A stretch of DNA of 51,573 nt. Source: Promethearchaeota archaeon (GTDB taxonomy: Archaea; Asgardarchaeota; Lokiarchaeia; Sigyniarchaeales; SOKP01). Location: NCBI GenBank assembly GCA_008080735.1, contig SHMW01000022.1, positions 1 to 51,573 of the forward strand, in the 5' to 3' direction. Shown here piece by piece: positions 8,556 to 16,791 of the stretch (position 1 is the stretch's first letter; every line of letters starts with the position of its first letter). The notes beneath the pieces were generated by a model. The model made no database searches. It saw only the letters and a list, made by a program, of their open reading frames with translations, and was not told where the DNA came from. The translations under genes and the position numbers were made by a program.

Positions 8556-8661
8556 GACCCAGTAGTCCAGTATGGATAGGGCGCTGGCTTGCGGTAGTAC
8601 ATAGATCTTATGTGCTGTAAAAAGCCAGATATCGAGGGTTCAAATCCCCCCTGGGTCACCA
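8556..8661 (+). tRNA. tRNA-Arg (anticodon GCG) with a 28-nt intron and encoded CCA
   Basis: A full cloverleaf can be drawn. The acceptor stem GACCCAG (8556-8562) pairs with CTGGGTC (8651-8657), followed by discriminator A8658 and an encoded CCA (8659-8661). D-stem GTCC pairs with GGGC, and the D-loop has GG and A20, an arginine identity base. Anticodon stem CTGGC (8584-8588) pairs with GCCAG (8624-8628). The T-arm is GAGGG/TTCAAAT/CCCCC, with one A-C mismatch in the T-stem. The anticodon loop is interrupted by an intron after position 37; the mature loop reads TTGCGGA, giving anticodon GCG, which decodes CGC and CGU arginine codons. The last 22 bases overlap the 3' end of the convergent HAD gene. 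Confidence 0.93.
8595..8622 (+). other. tRNA-Arg intron at position 37/38 with canonical bulge-helix-bulge
   Basis: The 28-nt intron folds into an 8-bp hairpin, AGTACATA (8596-8603) with TATGTGCT (8609-8616) and loop GATCT. A 4-bp central helix forms between TTGC (8589-8592) and GTAA (8617-8620), flanked by two 3-nt bulges, GGT (8593-8595) and AAA (8621-8623). This is the hBHBh' substrate of archaeal tRNA splicing endonuclease, with cuts after the second base of each bulge. Confidence 0.92.
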
Positions 8662-9425
8662 TTATTTACGAGTAAATAATTTAAAATCTCAGTAATTTCC
8701 TTAATCTTTTCATAATTATCAAGAGGTATCTCTTTCTCGAAAGGAAATTCAAAGGTTCGTTGAAAGAATATTTTTTGTAAGCCCATGCGATGAGCACCCA
8801 TAATGTCTGCGTACTCGTCCCCGACCATAAGAATGTGAGAGGCTTCATCCTCTCCAAATCCCATCTTTTTGAGTGTATGCTTAAATATAGCTGGATGAGG
8901 TTTCCGTTTTCCAAAGCTGGCAGAAGTTATGATTACATCGAAATATTTGGTCAATCCGTGCGATTTTAGCATATTTTCAATCGTTATGTGATGGGGATGG
9001 TTTGAAAGAACTGCAAGGTTCAAATCTAATTTTGCTAATCTTTGAAGTGTATCTGCGGTATTTTTGTATGGAATCCATTCCTCCTCTTCACAAGAATGGT
9101 ATAAGGTTGCTATTTGAGAATATTCCTCATCAGATATGTATAAACGCATCTCATCACCAACTTCTCTGAATAAATCTGTGGTGGGATATTCCTCACTTGT
9201 TTTTCTGCTTAATTGAAAGGATTTCATACGTTTTTTATTGAATTTACTGCGAAATCGTCTTTCTTCAGAGCGGTTATTCAAGATATCCATTTCAGCTAAT
9301 TTCTGCGAACATCTTGTGAGTCCTTGTTCATAACAATCAAGATACTTTTCGACTGTTGCGTTTTTAAAATAATAGAGCGTGAAGCCAAAATCAAAAATGA
9401 TTCCTTTAATATTTTCAAATCCCAT
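8640..9425 (-). CDS. HAD-superfamily hydrolase with variant motif I
   Basis: The 261-residue protein shows HAD motif I as FDFGFTLYY (residues 11-19), motif II as VLSNHPH near residue 139, a motif III lysine in GKRKPHPAIF near residue 172, and motif IV as MVGDEYADIMGA near residue 200. In motif I the nucleophile Asp is present, but the Asp two residues later, the usual acid/base, is replaced by Gly; many HAD proteins with FDFGGTL have this change and it alone does not prove inactivity. Its last seven codons and stop overlap the 3' end of the convergent tRNA-Arg gene. The helical cap is charged and long. The substrate is unknown. Confidence 0.82.
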   Translation of the reverse strand: MGFENIKGIIFDFGFTLYYFKNATVEKYLDCYEQGLTRCSQKLAEMDILNNRSEERRFRSKFNKKRMKSFQLSRKTSEEYPTTDLFREVGDEMRLYISDEEYSQIATLYHSCEEEEWIPYKNTADTLQRLAKLDLNLAVLSNHPHHITIENMLKSHGLTKYFDVIITSASFGKRKPHPAIFKHTLKKMGFGEDEASHILMVGDEYADIMGAHRMGLQKIFFQRTFEFPFEKEIPLDNYEKIKEITEILNYLLVNNGDPGGI

Positions 9426-9605
9426 TTCAGTTAATAAATATCCATTTGAGAATTTTAATTTAATCTATATAATCAAACGCATAGCGAGGAAGTACGAAGC
9501 TATCTTTTTCCACAATAGCGAAGGAAAATATAAAAAATTTGAGTTCTATTCTTATTTAACATCCTAAAAAAAAATGAAAAATAAAATTGTAAAGAGGCTC
9601 TTGAA

Positions 9606-10268
9606 GTGGTTTCAATCACTACCTTAACACATAAGTCTGTAAATTGCTATCTTCTCAAAAAAGGTGAGAATTTCTTGCTAATTGATACCGGATTTTCTGA
9701 CAAAAGGTATGAAATAGAACAAGATTTAAAGGAGAATGGTTGTAATAGTGAGACTCTTCAGTTGGTTGTACTAACGCACGGTGATACGGATCATTCAGGG
9801 AATTGTAAATATCTGCGGGACAAGTTTGGGGTTAAAATAGCGATGCATAAAGGAGATTCCGGCATTGTGGAGAAAGGAGATATGACATATAATAGAAAAG
9901 AAAAACCAGATAAATATTCGCTTCTTTTTAGGATAATGTCCTTTTTTGGAAATGAAGGTGATTTTGAAAAATTTAAACCCGACATTTATTTAAAGGGTGG
10001 AGATTCGCTCAATAAATATGGTTTTAATGTCTCTATCCTACATCTTCCAGGACATTCAGCGGGATCTATAGGCATATTAACCCAAGAAGGAAACCTCTTT
10101 TGCGGTGACTTGTTTGTTAATATCACAAAACCGCAGTTACATTATTTAATTGATGATCTTGCAAAAGCGAAGGAAAATGTTAAAGAGCTGAAAGAAATGA
10201 ATATTCAAATGGTCTATCCAGGTCATGGAAAACCATTTCCTTTTTCAAAGTTGTCGGACAAGTTATAA
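9606..10268 (+). CDS. Metallo-beta-lactamase fold hydrolase
   Basis: The 220-residue protein has the MBL-fold layout: an early strand with Asp (LLIDTGFSD, about residues 24-32), the metal motif LTHGDTDHSGN near residue 57, the His in LPGHSAGS near residue 147, the Asp in FCGDLF near residue 164, and the last His in VYPGHGKPF near residue 202. In the first metal motif HxHxDH the second His is Asp (HGDTDH), a variant seen in several subgroups of the fold; it may change metal preference. The GTG start at 9606 has a GAGG sequence about eight bases upstream. The substrate could be a thioester, lactone or phosphodiester and cannot be read. The next genes run in the same direction. Confidence 0.87.
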   Translation: MVSITTLTHKSVNCYLLKKGENFLLIDTGFSDKRYEIEQDLKENGCNSETLQLVVLTHGDTDHSGNCKYLRDKFGVKIAMHKGDSGIVEKGDMTYNRKEKPDKYSLLFRIMSFFGNEGDFEKFKPDIYLKGGDSLNKYGFNVSILHLPGHSAGSIGILTQEGNLFCGDLFVNITKPQLHYLIDDLAKAKENVKELKEMNIQMVYPGHGKPFPFSKLSDKL

Positions 10269-10336
10269 ATAAAAAAATATAAAAGATAAAAATTGATCTT
10301 GTGAATTATGACGTCTAAAAACGAGAGATTATAAAT

Positions 10337-10801
10337 ATGGTCGATATTAAAGCGGAACTCTTGGCTCCATGTGGATTATATTGTGGTGTTTGTGCTGTCT
10401 ATATTGCTCATCGAGATGAGAACACAAAGTTTAAGAAAGCCCTTACAAAGGTATATAAATCGTTCATAAAGGGTATTGAAGATATTAAATGTACGGGATG
10501 TCTCTCAGACAGAGAAGTTTTTCCTGTATGTAGAAGATGTTCAATCAAAGAATGCGTGAATGAAAAAAATATAAATGGTTGTTTTGAATGTGATGAATTT
10601 CCTTGTAAATATATTGAAAATTTTCCGTTGCAAGTGGGTAAGAAAGTGATAATGAGGGCTATCCCTCAATGGCGGGAATTGGGTACAGAAAAATGGGTAA
10701 AAATGGAGGAAGAACGGTATCATTGTCCGGAATGCGAAAATACTTTATTTCGAGGGGCAAAGCGCTGTAATCAATGTGGAAGAGCGGTAGACGTAGATTA
10801 A
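10337..10801 (+). CDS. DUF3795 cysteine-rich protein with C-terminal zinc ribbon
   Basis: The 154-residue protein contains two cysteine-rich parts. The N-terminal part has APCGLYCGVCAVY (residues about 10-22), CTGCLSD near residue 54, CRRCSIKEC near residue 67 and GCFECDEFPC near residue 81, the spacing seen in the DUF3795 family, thought to bind zinc or an iron-sulfur cluster. The C-terminal part is a separate zinc ribbon, CPECENTLFRGAKRCNQCG, near residues 132-150. The function of DUF3795 is not known. It lies between the MBL-fold gene and a hypothetical charged protein on the same strand, with gaps of 68 and 30 bases. Confidence 0.8.
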   Translation: MVDIKAELLAPCGLYCGVCAVYIAHRDENTKFKKALTKVYKSFIKGIEDIKCTGCLSDREVFPVCRRCSIKECVNEKNINGCFECDEFPCKYIENFPLQVGKKVIMRAIPQWRELGTEKWVKMEEERYHCPECENTLFRGAKRCNQCGRAVDVD

Positions 10802-10831
10802 TTTAATATAATAGTATGGGGCTTCTTGAAA

Positions 10832-11374
10832 ATGTCAATCGATAAATGGTTATCCGATGAGGAATGGCTGGAAAAAAAACGCAATAGAAACCAAACCTAT
10901 AAGAATTTGAGCGAGGAAGAAAAGAAGGAATTAGAACTCAAAAGCATTAAAAATATAATCGGAGAAGAGGAGGATGACCTAGATGAAAAACTTAGAGAAG
11001 ATCAAGTCAAGGAGGATTATTTTTTAGAAAAAATTGTTGAATTTAAAGAGTGGTTGGATAGTCGTACATATCTTAAGGGAGATAAAAGTAAAATTGAAAT
11101 GTGGGTATCAAATTTGCATCGAATACTTCATATCCACCACCGAAAAGCAAATAAGATAGAAGAAAAAAGTAAAGAAGATTTAATACATAAATTTCGGAGG
11201 ATACCTCCCGATTTCTTAGATGATAAAACCCGAATCGCCATTAATAAAAAACTCCGCGGTCAACAGAGAACAAATTCAGATAATTATTATCTTAGAAAAC
11301 TCAAGAAGGTAATAGAAGAAAAATTAAAAGAATTCAAATATTATAAGATTTTAGAAGATATTTTAGATCATTAA
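10832..11374 (+). CDS. Hypothetical highly charged helical protein
   Basis: I do not recognise this 180-residue protein. It is rich in Lys, Glu, Asp and Arg, with no hydrophobic segment. Its middle has long probable helices, including an acidic block (GEEEDDLDEKLREDQ, near residues 44-58) and a basic HIHHRKANKIEEK region near residue 98. The C-terminal third (LRKLKKVIEEKLKEFKYYKI) could be a coiled coil. The first ATG is at 10832; a TTG six bases earlier is possible but less likely. It follows the DUF3795 gene by 30 bases and precedes a nucleotidyltransferase by 49, so a shared transcript is possible. Confidence 0.65.
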   Translation: MSIDKWLSDEEWLEKKRNRNQTYKNLSEEEKKELELKSIKNIIGEEEDDLDEKLREDQVKEDYFLEKIVEFKEWLDSRTYLKGDKSKIEMWVSNLHRILHIHHRKANKIEEKSKEDLIHKFRRIPPDFLDDKTRIAINKKLRGQQRTNSDNYYLRKLKKVIEEKLKEFKYYKILEDILDH

Positions 11375-11423
11375 TCATTCAATTAGATTTTCTATTAAAG
11401 AATCGAATAGCCAAGCGTACAAA

Positions 11424-12512
11424 ATGTTTATCATATTTCCAATCGCCGGTGTGGGTAAACGCCTTCAGCCATTCACCTTTTCAAAGCCGAAAGCGTTTTT
11501 AAAAGTTGCGGGAAAACGACTAATAGACCATATTCTTATAAAGCTTAAAAAGACCTTTCCAGAAGGTACAGATATCTTATTCATTGTCGGTTATAAAAAA
11601 CGACAGATAACGGAGTATCTCCTTGAACATTATTCTGATTATTTTAACATTAAATTTCGAGAGCAAAAACCTATGGGATATATAGATGAAACCCCATACT
11701 TTTCTGGATTAGGCGATGCAATTCTATTAGCCAAAGATTTTGTTGATAATGAGGATGTTTTTATTTGTCTTAGCGATAGATTGCCGATGGAAGATTATAG
11801 TTCAATCCTTCTCACATATCATCAAGATAATTGTGAAGGCGTGATTAACGTTAAAAGAGTTGACAATCCTCAGTTTTATGGAATTACGAAAATAGATGAT
11901 AATGGTTATATTAAGGAGATTGTTGAGAAACCTAAAGAATATATCTCTGACTACGCTGTATCTGGCGCCTATTTATTTGGGAAACAAATCGCTCCCAGGA
12001 TGTTTGAACTATTAAAAGAGCAGCACAAAATAGAATTAGAAAATGGCGAAGAACATCAATTTACCCCAATTATCCAAGAATTATTGGATGAAGATCATAA
12101 GATTAAAATCAATGAAATGAAAACCAAGATTCTTGACTTCGGGAGACCAGAAAGTTTATTAGAGGGAAATCGATATCTTTTGTCAGAAATCAAGCTTAAG
12201 GATCCTCTTTATGAGGATTTGTTTAAAACCGGCAATATTGGAGACTCTAAAATTGTACCTCCCGTATGTATTGGAGAAAATGTAAAAATCTCTAACTCTG
12301 TAATCGGTCCAAATGTTTCGATTGGAGATAATGTCACGATTGAAAAGTGTATTCTGTACGAGTCCGTAGTAGGAGACGGGGCGCATTTAAAGAAGATCAT
12401 CTCATCCAATAGTATTATAGGGGATTATAGCATACTTGAAGATTTGATTAAAAAACGGATAAACATTGGGGATTCGACGTATATCACAACAACTAATCTC
12501 AAAACATATTAA
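11424..12512 (+). CDS. Sugar-phosphate nucleotidyltransferase with left-handed beta-helix domain
   Basis: The enzyme class joins a sugar 1-phosphate to a nucleotide to make an activated NDP-sugar. The N-terminal nucleotide-binding signature is IAGVGKRLQPFTFSKPKAF (residues about 5-23), with the expected Gly, Arg and Lys-Pro residues. LSDRLPMED near residue 120 corresponds to the metal-binding region, and EKPKEY near residue 171 is the second lysine signature. The last 95 residues contain hexapeptide-like repeats (GENVKISNSVIGPNVSIGDN near residue 287), which form a left-handed beta-helix. This two-domain form occurs in glucose-1-phosphate thymidylyl- or uridylyltransferases and GlmU-like enzymes of archaea. 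The sugar cannot be deduced. The gene is convergent with the histidine kinase gene, overlapping it by 4 bases. Confidence 0.87.
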   Translation: MFIIFPIAGVGKRLQPFTFSKPKAFLKVAGKRLIDHILIKLKKTFPEGTDILFIVGYKKRQITEYLLEHYSDYFNIKFREQKPMGYIDETPYFSGLGDAILLAKDFVDNEDVFICLSDRLPMEDYSSILLTYHQDNCEGVINVKRVDNPQFYGITKIDDNGYIKEIVEKPKEYISDYAVSGAYLFGKQIAPRMFELLKEQHKIELENGEEHQFTPIIQELLDEDHKIKINEMKTKILDFGRPESLLEGNRYLLSEIKLKDPLYEDLFKTGNIGDSKIVPPVCIGENVKISNSVIGPNVSIGDNVTIEKCILYESVVGDGAHLKKIISSNSIIGDYSILEDLIKKRINIGDSTYITTTNLKTY

Positions 12513-13513
12513 GCTTTTTTAAGATTTATTGTAAATTTGCTGCCACCCCCAAATTCGGGATCAGTATTATCTTCTACCCAAATATTTCCCTCATAATTGT
12601 CTATAATCAGTTTTACTAAAAACAATCCCAATCCCATACCTATCTTACTCTCTGTAATTAAACTTTTAAAAAGTTTTTCTCGGATAGTTGCGTTTATCCC
12701 TGGTCCATTATCCAGTATATGAATATCAATATATTCCTCAGCAGGATTATCTTGACCGAAAATTTCTATTTTTATTATTATTTTCGTTTTATCATTATGT
12801 AGAATCGCATTGGTCAAAACATTTTCAAAAACATCTAATAGAAAATTATCTGCTAGAACGTAGATGCCTTCTAATGGGCTCTCAAAGTCTAAAAGAATTT
12901 TTTTAAGCGGATATGATTTTAAGACATTTTTGGACGATTCCTTAAGTAATGATACCAAATCTACTCGTTCTAATGGTTTATTAAGCTTTTGAACTTGGGA
13001 GAGTTTATATACATTTTCGGCTAAAGCTCGCCCTCTTTGAATCTGTTCCTCAATAATCTCAAATATAAGTATGGAATCACGAGGATAATTATCTAACTTC
13101 TTTAAGTGAAATTTACACAAATCAGTTGCGGATTGGATATTTTGAAATATATTTTTCACATCATGTGCAAATAAGTTTTTATAAAGGTCAGTACGCTCAT
13201 ACAAGAGATTCAATTTCTTTTCTCTTTTTCTTATCTGTTTTTGATTTGTTTTTTCGATATGGACATACATGAAAAAAACCCAACATAAAGGAATTAATAT
13301 TGCAAAATAGTCTTCGTATTCGGATAAGATTTGGTTTATATTTGACCACTCTAAGAAGTTTATAAAATGATAGTAAGCTAAGAGAGTAAGAAATATAATG
13401 ATAATGATATTTTCAGTTCTGCTAAAAAAAGATTTAATCTTTGTTAATATTATAATTAATGATACGAGTAGAATTGATAAAGAAAAAAAATCCAATATGC
13501 TAATCTCCAGCAT
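12509..13513 (-). CDS. Membrane histidine kinase
   Basis: The 334-residue protein has three hydrophobic segments (about residues 7-25, 35-53 and 68-84), a short charged coiled coil (KQIRKREKKLNLLYERTDLY), then an H-box, FAHDVKNIFQNIQ, whose His is the expected phosphorylation site. The ATPase part has an N-box (ENVLTNAILHND), a G1 box (DNGPGIN) and a G2 box (GMGLGLFLVKLI). No extra sensory domain is present. Its start overlaps the end of the 97-residue membrane protein gene by 14 bases, so the two are translationally coupled and may form one six-helix sensor. No response regulator is adjacent; the nearest one is at 21161-21532. Confidence 0.88.
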   Translation of the reverse strand: MLEISILDFFSLSILLVSLIIILTKIKSFFSRTENIIIIIFLTLLAYYHFINFLEWSNINQILSEYEDYFAILIPLCWVFFMYVHIEKTNQKQIRKREKKLNLLYERTDLYKNLFAHDVKNIFQNIQSATDLCKFHLKKLDNYPRDSILIFEIIEEQIQRGRALAENVYKLSQVQKLNKPLERVDLVSLLKESSKNVLKSYPLKKILLDFESPLEGIYVLADNFLLDVFENVLTNAILHNDKTKIIIKIEIFGQDNPAEEYIDIHILDNGPGINATIREKLFKSLITESKIGMGLGLFLVKLIIDNYEGNIWVEDNTDPEFGGGSKFTINLKKA

Positions 13514-13793
13514 GAAGTTCAGACCTCCTAGCTTTTATAACAAAAATAATCCAGATTAGAATCATAATAGAACTGGATAAATAACAAATATGCTCAACAA
13601 GATTTAAAAAATCGTAGAGAAAAACAGCTTCAAACACCGTACAGAACCACGCGATTAAAAGGATGCCACTGGATAACATAAATATACTAAAAGCGGGAAT
13701 TTGTTTAAGTTTAGAATAATTTGTAATAATGAATATGAATGAGACAATTCCTAGAATGAATAGCACCAATTCGCTCTCTTCAATCATACTCAT
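13500..13793 (-). CDS. Small three-helix membrane protein coupled to a histidine kinase
   Basis: The 97-residue protein is nearly all hydrophobic, with helices at about residues 8-23, 33-55 and 67-86 and a short basic tail (KARRSELHAGD). It has no motif I recognise. It overlaps the downstream histidine kinase gene by 14 bases, which implies coupled translation. Because the kinase begins with three further helices, the pair together would have six membrane segments. That the two interact is inference from the overlap. Confidence 0.75.
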   Translation of the reverse strand: MSMIEESELVLFILGIVSFIFIITNYSKLKQIPAFSIFMLSSGILLIAWFCTVFEAVFLYDFLNLVEHICYLSSSIMILIWIIFVIKARRSELHAGD

Positions 13794-13992
13794 TTTAACT
13801 AAAATGCTTCAAGTAAATATCCATTCTTCTATTGCATAATAGACGATTCTGTCTAATATAAGTTTACAATTTTTATACTCTTTATATGTTAAAGCTACAT
13901 TTAAGAAAGAGAATAAAATCAACGGGTATCATCTAAGCTTTGCTCTAATTAAACATAAATTAATAAAAAAAAAGAATAATATAGAAATAGAA

Positions 13993-14643
13993 TTATTTCT
14001 TTTGAGGCCTATGGCAGAGCCACCAGTCGTAGCATTCAAACTCTTTAGATTGAAGTCGCTCTTTTGCGGTCTTGACATCTTTTGCCGGGGGCACGATCAC
14101 GTGATCTCCTATGAGTTCATTATTCGGCCAATTTGCTGGAATTGCTGCACCTTCTCTGTCTGCTGTTTGAAGGGCTTTCAATGCTCGAATGATTTCATCC
14201 ATGTTTCGCCCTATTTCCTTTGGATAATATAAAATTATTCGAACAGTGCCCTCTGGATCTATAATAAAGACCGCTCTCACAGTGCTTGCTCCTTGCCCTG
14301 GATGTACCATACCTAACTTTGCCGCAACAGCACCATGATCCGCAATAATGGGGAACGGTATTTTCGTGTCTAAATTTTCTTCAATCCATTCTTCCCATTT
14401 GATATGTGCAAAGACTTGGTCTATTGATAGCCCAACCAATTCTGTGTTTAGTTCTTGGAATTGATCAAACCGGGTTGCAAAACCATGGAATTCTGTGGTA
14501 CATACCGGTGTGAAATCGGCCGGATGACTGAAAACGATCAGCCATTTCCCTTTTGATGTAATATCGTCGGGTAATGTCATCATTCCATGGGTGGTTTGAA
14601 CTTCCATTTTGGGGAACTTATCCCCAATCAAGGGGATGCCCAT
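13993..14643 (-). CDS. Peroxiredoxin, archaeal Prx6-like
   Basis: This 216-residue enzyme reduces hydrogen peroxide and alkyl hydroperoxides. The peroxidatic Cys48 lies in [10 protein letters not shown]. The C-terminal part carries Cys204 and Cys210 in [11 protein letters not shown], matching the resolving-cysteine arrangement of archaeal thioredoxin peroxidases that form decamers. Length fits the family well. I chose the ATG at 14643 because a GGGAGAG sequence precedes it and the family usually starts with a short PLIGDKFP segment; starts at 14658 or 14667 are possible. The gene is divergent from a Fur/PerR-type regulator gene, which suggests peroxide-responsive control. Confidence 0.93.
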   Translation of the reverse strand: MGIPLIGDKFPKMEVQTTHGMMTLPDDITSKGKWLIVFSHPADFTPVCTTEFHGFATRFDQFQELNTELVGLSIDQVFAHIKWEEWIEENLDTKIPFPIIADHGAVAAKLGMVHPGQGASTVRAVFIIDPEGTVRIILYYPKEIGRNMDEIIRALKALQTADREGAAIPANWPNNELIGDHVIVPPAKDVKTAKERLQSKEFECYDWWLCHRPQKK

Positions 14644-14726
14644 TTGTTTCTCTCCCATCTTTTTCACTACATTAGATTTTTTTGTTATTAATAATCATTT
14701 TTAATAAATACCTAATAGTATTAAAT

Positions 14727-14754
14727 AATTGATTTTATAATCTATTAATCAATT
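14727..14754. promoter_or_regulatory. Inverted repeat between peroxiredoxin and fur genes, candidate operator
   Basis: AATTGATT (14727-14734) and AATCAATT (14747-14754) form a perfect 8-bp inverted repeat with a 12-base spacer, in the 119-base gap between the divergent peroxiredoxin and Fur-type genes and 8 bases before the Fur start codon. Fur and PerR proteins bind AT-rich inverted repeats, so this is a plausible operator. The region is AT-rich, so chance is a real alternative. Confidence 0.4.
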
Positions 14755-14762
14755 TGATATAT

Positions 14763-15191
14763 ATGGGAATAGATATTTTAAAGTCTAAACTTAAGGAGCA
14801 TGGTAAACGAATAACCCCGCAACGTATAGTTGTGTATAATACACTAAAAGAAAGTACAATTCATCCAAATGCGGAAGAGTTGCATCAAGAAATCATAAAA
14901 AAGCATCCGAATATTAGTTTAGCAACTGTGTATCAAATATTAAATCTTTTTGAGGATGAATTAAGAATTGTAAAAAGTATTAGTACTAATCATATAAAAC
15001 ATTATGATATTCGTTCGGAATTTCATATCCATACAATTTGTCCTAAATGTGGCGAAATTGAAGATATCTATTCAGATAAAATCAAATTGTTTTGGGAAAA
15101 TTTGATAGAGGAACTACGCCTCAAACCCGAGGATCAAATCATCAAGATCTATCAAGTCTGTTCTGCTTGTTCTAAAAAAAAGGAAATATAA
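14763..15191 (+). CDS. Fur/PerR-family transcriptional regulator
   Basis: The 142-residue protein has the Fur layout: an N-terminal winged helix (HGKRITPQRIVVYNTL, then HPNAEELHQEI, then SLATVYQILNLFED, about residues 13-65), a linker, and a C-terminal metal and dimer domain with CPKCGEIEDI near residue 94 and a second CSAC pair near residue 135 that together form the structural zinc site. The regulatory metal site is suggested by HIKHYDIRSEFHIH. Its position opposite a peroxiredoxin gene argues for a PerR-like peroxide sensor rather than an iron regulator, but this is inference. I use the ATG at 14763; a TTG nine bases earlier is a less likely start. Confidence 0.9.
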   Translation: MGIDILKSKLKEHGKRITPQRIVVYNTLKESTIHPNAEELHQEIIKKHPNISLATVYQILNLFEDELRIVKSISTNHIKHYDIRSEFHIHTICPKCGEIEDIYSDKIKLFWENLIEELRLKPEDQIIKIYQVCSACSKKKEI

Positions 15192-15199
15192 TAAATGCA

Positions 15200-16618
15200 T
15201 TATTTTAAGTCAGGTTTCTTCTCTTGCCAAGGTTGTAATTCTTCGAATGTTTTCGAGACTTGAAGGACTGTTTCTTCATCAAATTGTTTTCCAACGATTT
15301 GCATTCCGATTGGAGTGCCTTCGCTTGACCACCCACAAGGAATAGACGCAGCTGGATTGCCCGTTAAGTTAAAGGGGAACGTAAATGACATCCATGCCAC
15401 TGGTGATGCTCTTTTTCCTGCGATTTTTGAGGGAAACATTTTCCCCAACTCAAAGGGATAAACAGCGGTTGAAGGAGTGATTAATACATCGTATTTTTGA
15501 AACTGTTTAAAGATTTCCTCATGGATTAGTTTTCTTTGATACATTGCCCGTTCTAAATCCACTGCTGAATAGGTAAGACCGGCCTGAACCATCCGAACCA
15601 AATTGGGACTCATCTTCTCTTGCCATTCTTCCAAATACGCTTCCAAATCATGTGCCAAGCCTGCTGTTACCAGAGTGTTAAAGGTCATTTCGGGTCGTTT
15701 GAGCTTCATTTTTATTTTTTCTTGTTGCCAACCAAATTCATCGAATTTTTGAACGGAATCCATAACAGCTTTTTCTACTTCAGGGTCTACTGCTTTTATA
15801 AATCCCAAATCAAAAGAATATCCGATTTTTAAGTTTTTTGGTTTTATATCAACAATATCAAAATAGGTAATATTAGTCTTCGGTAAAGAGTGTCTATCTC
15901 CGGCGAAAGGTCCCGCCATTACGTCTAACATCAGCGCCGCATCTTTAACATACCGGACAATGGGGCCATAATGGTCTAACCCAGTCCATTTAATTCCCGC
16001 AGAGGGATAATGGGGGATCCGACCATAGGAAGGTTTCAAGCCATATACACCGCAAAAACTACTCGGAATTCGTATTGACCCCCCTCCATCAGAGCCGAGG
16101 GCTAACGGACCCATTCCCGATGCCACGGATGCTCCAGCACCCCCACTAGAACCTCCTGAAGTACGTTCTATGTTCCAAGGATTTCTTGTTTTTCCAAAAA
16201 TAGGATTATCCGTTACGGCTTGATGTCCAAATGCGGGTGTATTAGTCTTTCCGAGTAAGACCATACCAGCATTTTTCAATCGTTCAATCACCACTTCATC
16301 CACTTCGGGTACATTACTCTCATAGAGAACACAACCGAATGTAGTTCTAATTCCTTTTGTAAGAACCAGATCTTTAATCGATGTTGGAATTCCATGGAGA
16401 GGAGGTAAATCTTTTCCTTGTTTAACTGCTTTATCCGCTTGTTTGGCGATTTCTCGGGCGATATCGAAGGTAGGCGTACAATATGCATTAATTTTATCGT
16501 TGAATTTTTCGATTCTTTCAATGATGGCTTCAGTAATTTGCAAAGAAGTTAATTCTTGTGTCTTAATCTTTTCGCGCATCTCATAAGCAGAAAGATAACA
16601 AATATCATTTGAATTCAT
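15200..16618 (-). CDS. Amidase of the amidase-signature family
   Basis: The 472-residue protein has the Ser-cisSer-Lys catalytic elements: the lysine in PTSIKDLVLTKG near residue 87, and the amidase signature GGSSGGAGASVASG near residue 157 with its paired serines, followed by SDGGGSIRIPSSFCGVYGLK. Length and layout fit GatA-like and general amidases. Without gatB and gatC nearby, and because archaea normally make Gln-tRNA with GatDE, I call it a general amidase that hydrolyses amide or acyl-amide bonds. No signal peptide is seen. It is convergent with the Fur-type gene by 8 bases and divergent from the phosphoglycerate mutase gene. Confidence 0.92.
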   Translation of the reverse strand: MNSNDICYLSAYEMREKIKTQELTSLQITEAIIERIEKFNDKINAYCTPTFDIAREIAKQADKAVKQGKDLPPLHGIPTSIKDLVLTKGIRTTFGCVLYESNVPEVDEVVIERLKNAGMVLLGKTNTPAFGHQAVTDNPIFGKTRNPWNIERTSGGSSGGAGASVASGMGPLALGSDGGGSIRIPSSFCGVYGLKPSYGRIPHYPSAGIKWTGLDHYGPIVRYVKDAALMLDVMAGPFAGDRHSLPKTNITYFDIVDIKPKNLKIGYSFDLGFIKAVDPEVEKAVMDSVQKFDEFGWQQEKIKMKLKRPEMTFNTLVTAGLAHDLEAYLEEWQEKMSPNLVRMVQAGLTYSAVDLERAMYQRKLIHEEIFKQFQKYDVLITPSTAVYPFELGKMFPSKIAGKRASPVAWMSFTFPFNLTGNPAASIPCGWSSEGTPIGMQIVGKQFDEETVLQVSKTFEELQPWQEKKPDLK

Positions 16619-16791
16619 ATGTTCAAAATTGGTTTTTCATATTAAAAAGAATTACGGTAAATTTTCATACGGTCTTGCCATTTGTTTAGGAATATTTATA
16701 ATCTATATTGAGAAAGCCTAAATTAATCCCCATGATTATAAGATCTATCTATATTTTAACTTATGTAAGAAATTTTAAATGGTAATTACTA

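Noticed and set aside
8589..8623. Reading the tRNA anticodon loop as CTGTAAA, which would give a tRNA-Tyr
   Set aside because: That placement has no proper bulge-helix-bulge and puts the intron off the canonical site. The GCG reading gives a perfect splice structure and the arginine base A20, and G1-C72 does not fit archaeal tRNA-Tyr.
9379..9567. A 62-codon plus-strand frame between the HAD and MBL-fold genes
   Set aside because: It begins inside the HAD gene, has no recognisable domain and a biased, low-complexity composition.
12183..12409. Two overlapping minus-strand frames inside the nucleotidyltransferase gene
   Set aside because: They lie opposite a well-supported beta-helix domain and have no motif; they arise from the repeats of that gene.
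15200..16618. Calling the amidase GatA
   Set aside because: No gatB or gatC is present and archaea generally use GatDE for Gln-tRNA; the amidase signature alone does not separate GatA from general amidases.
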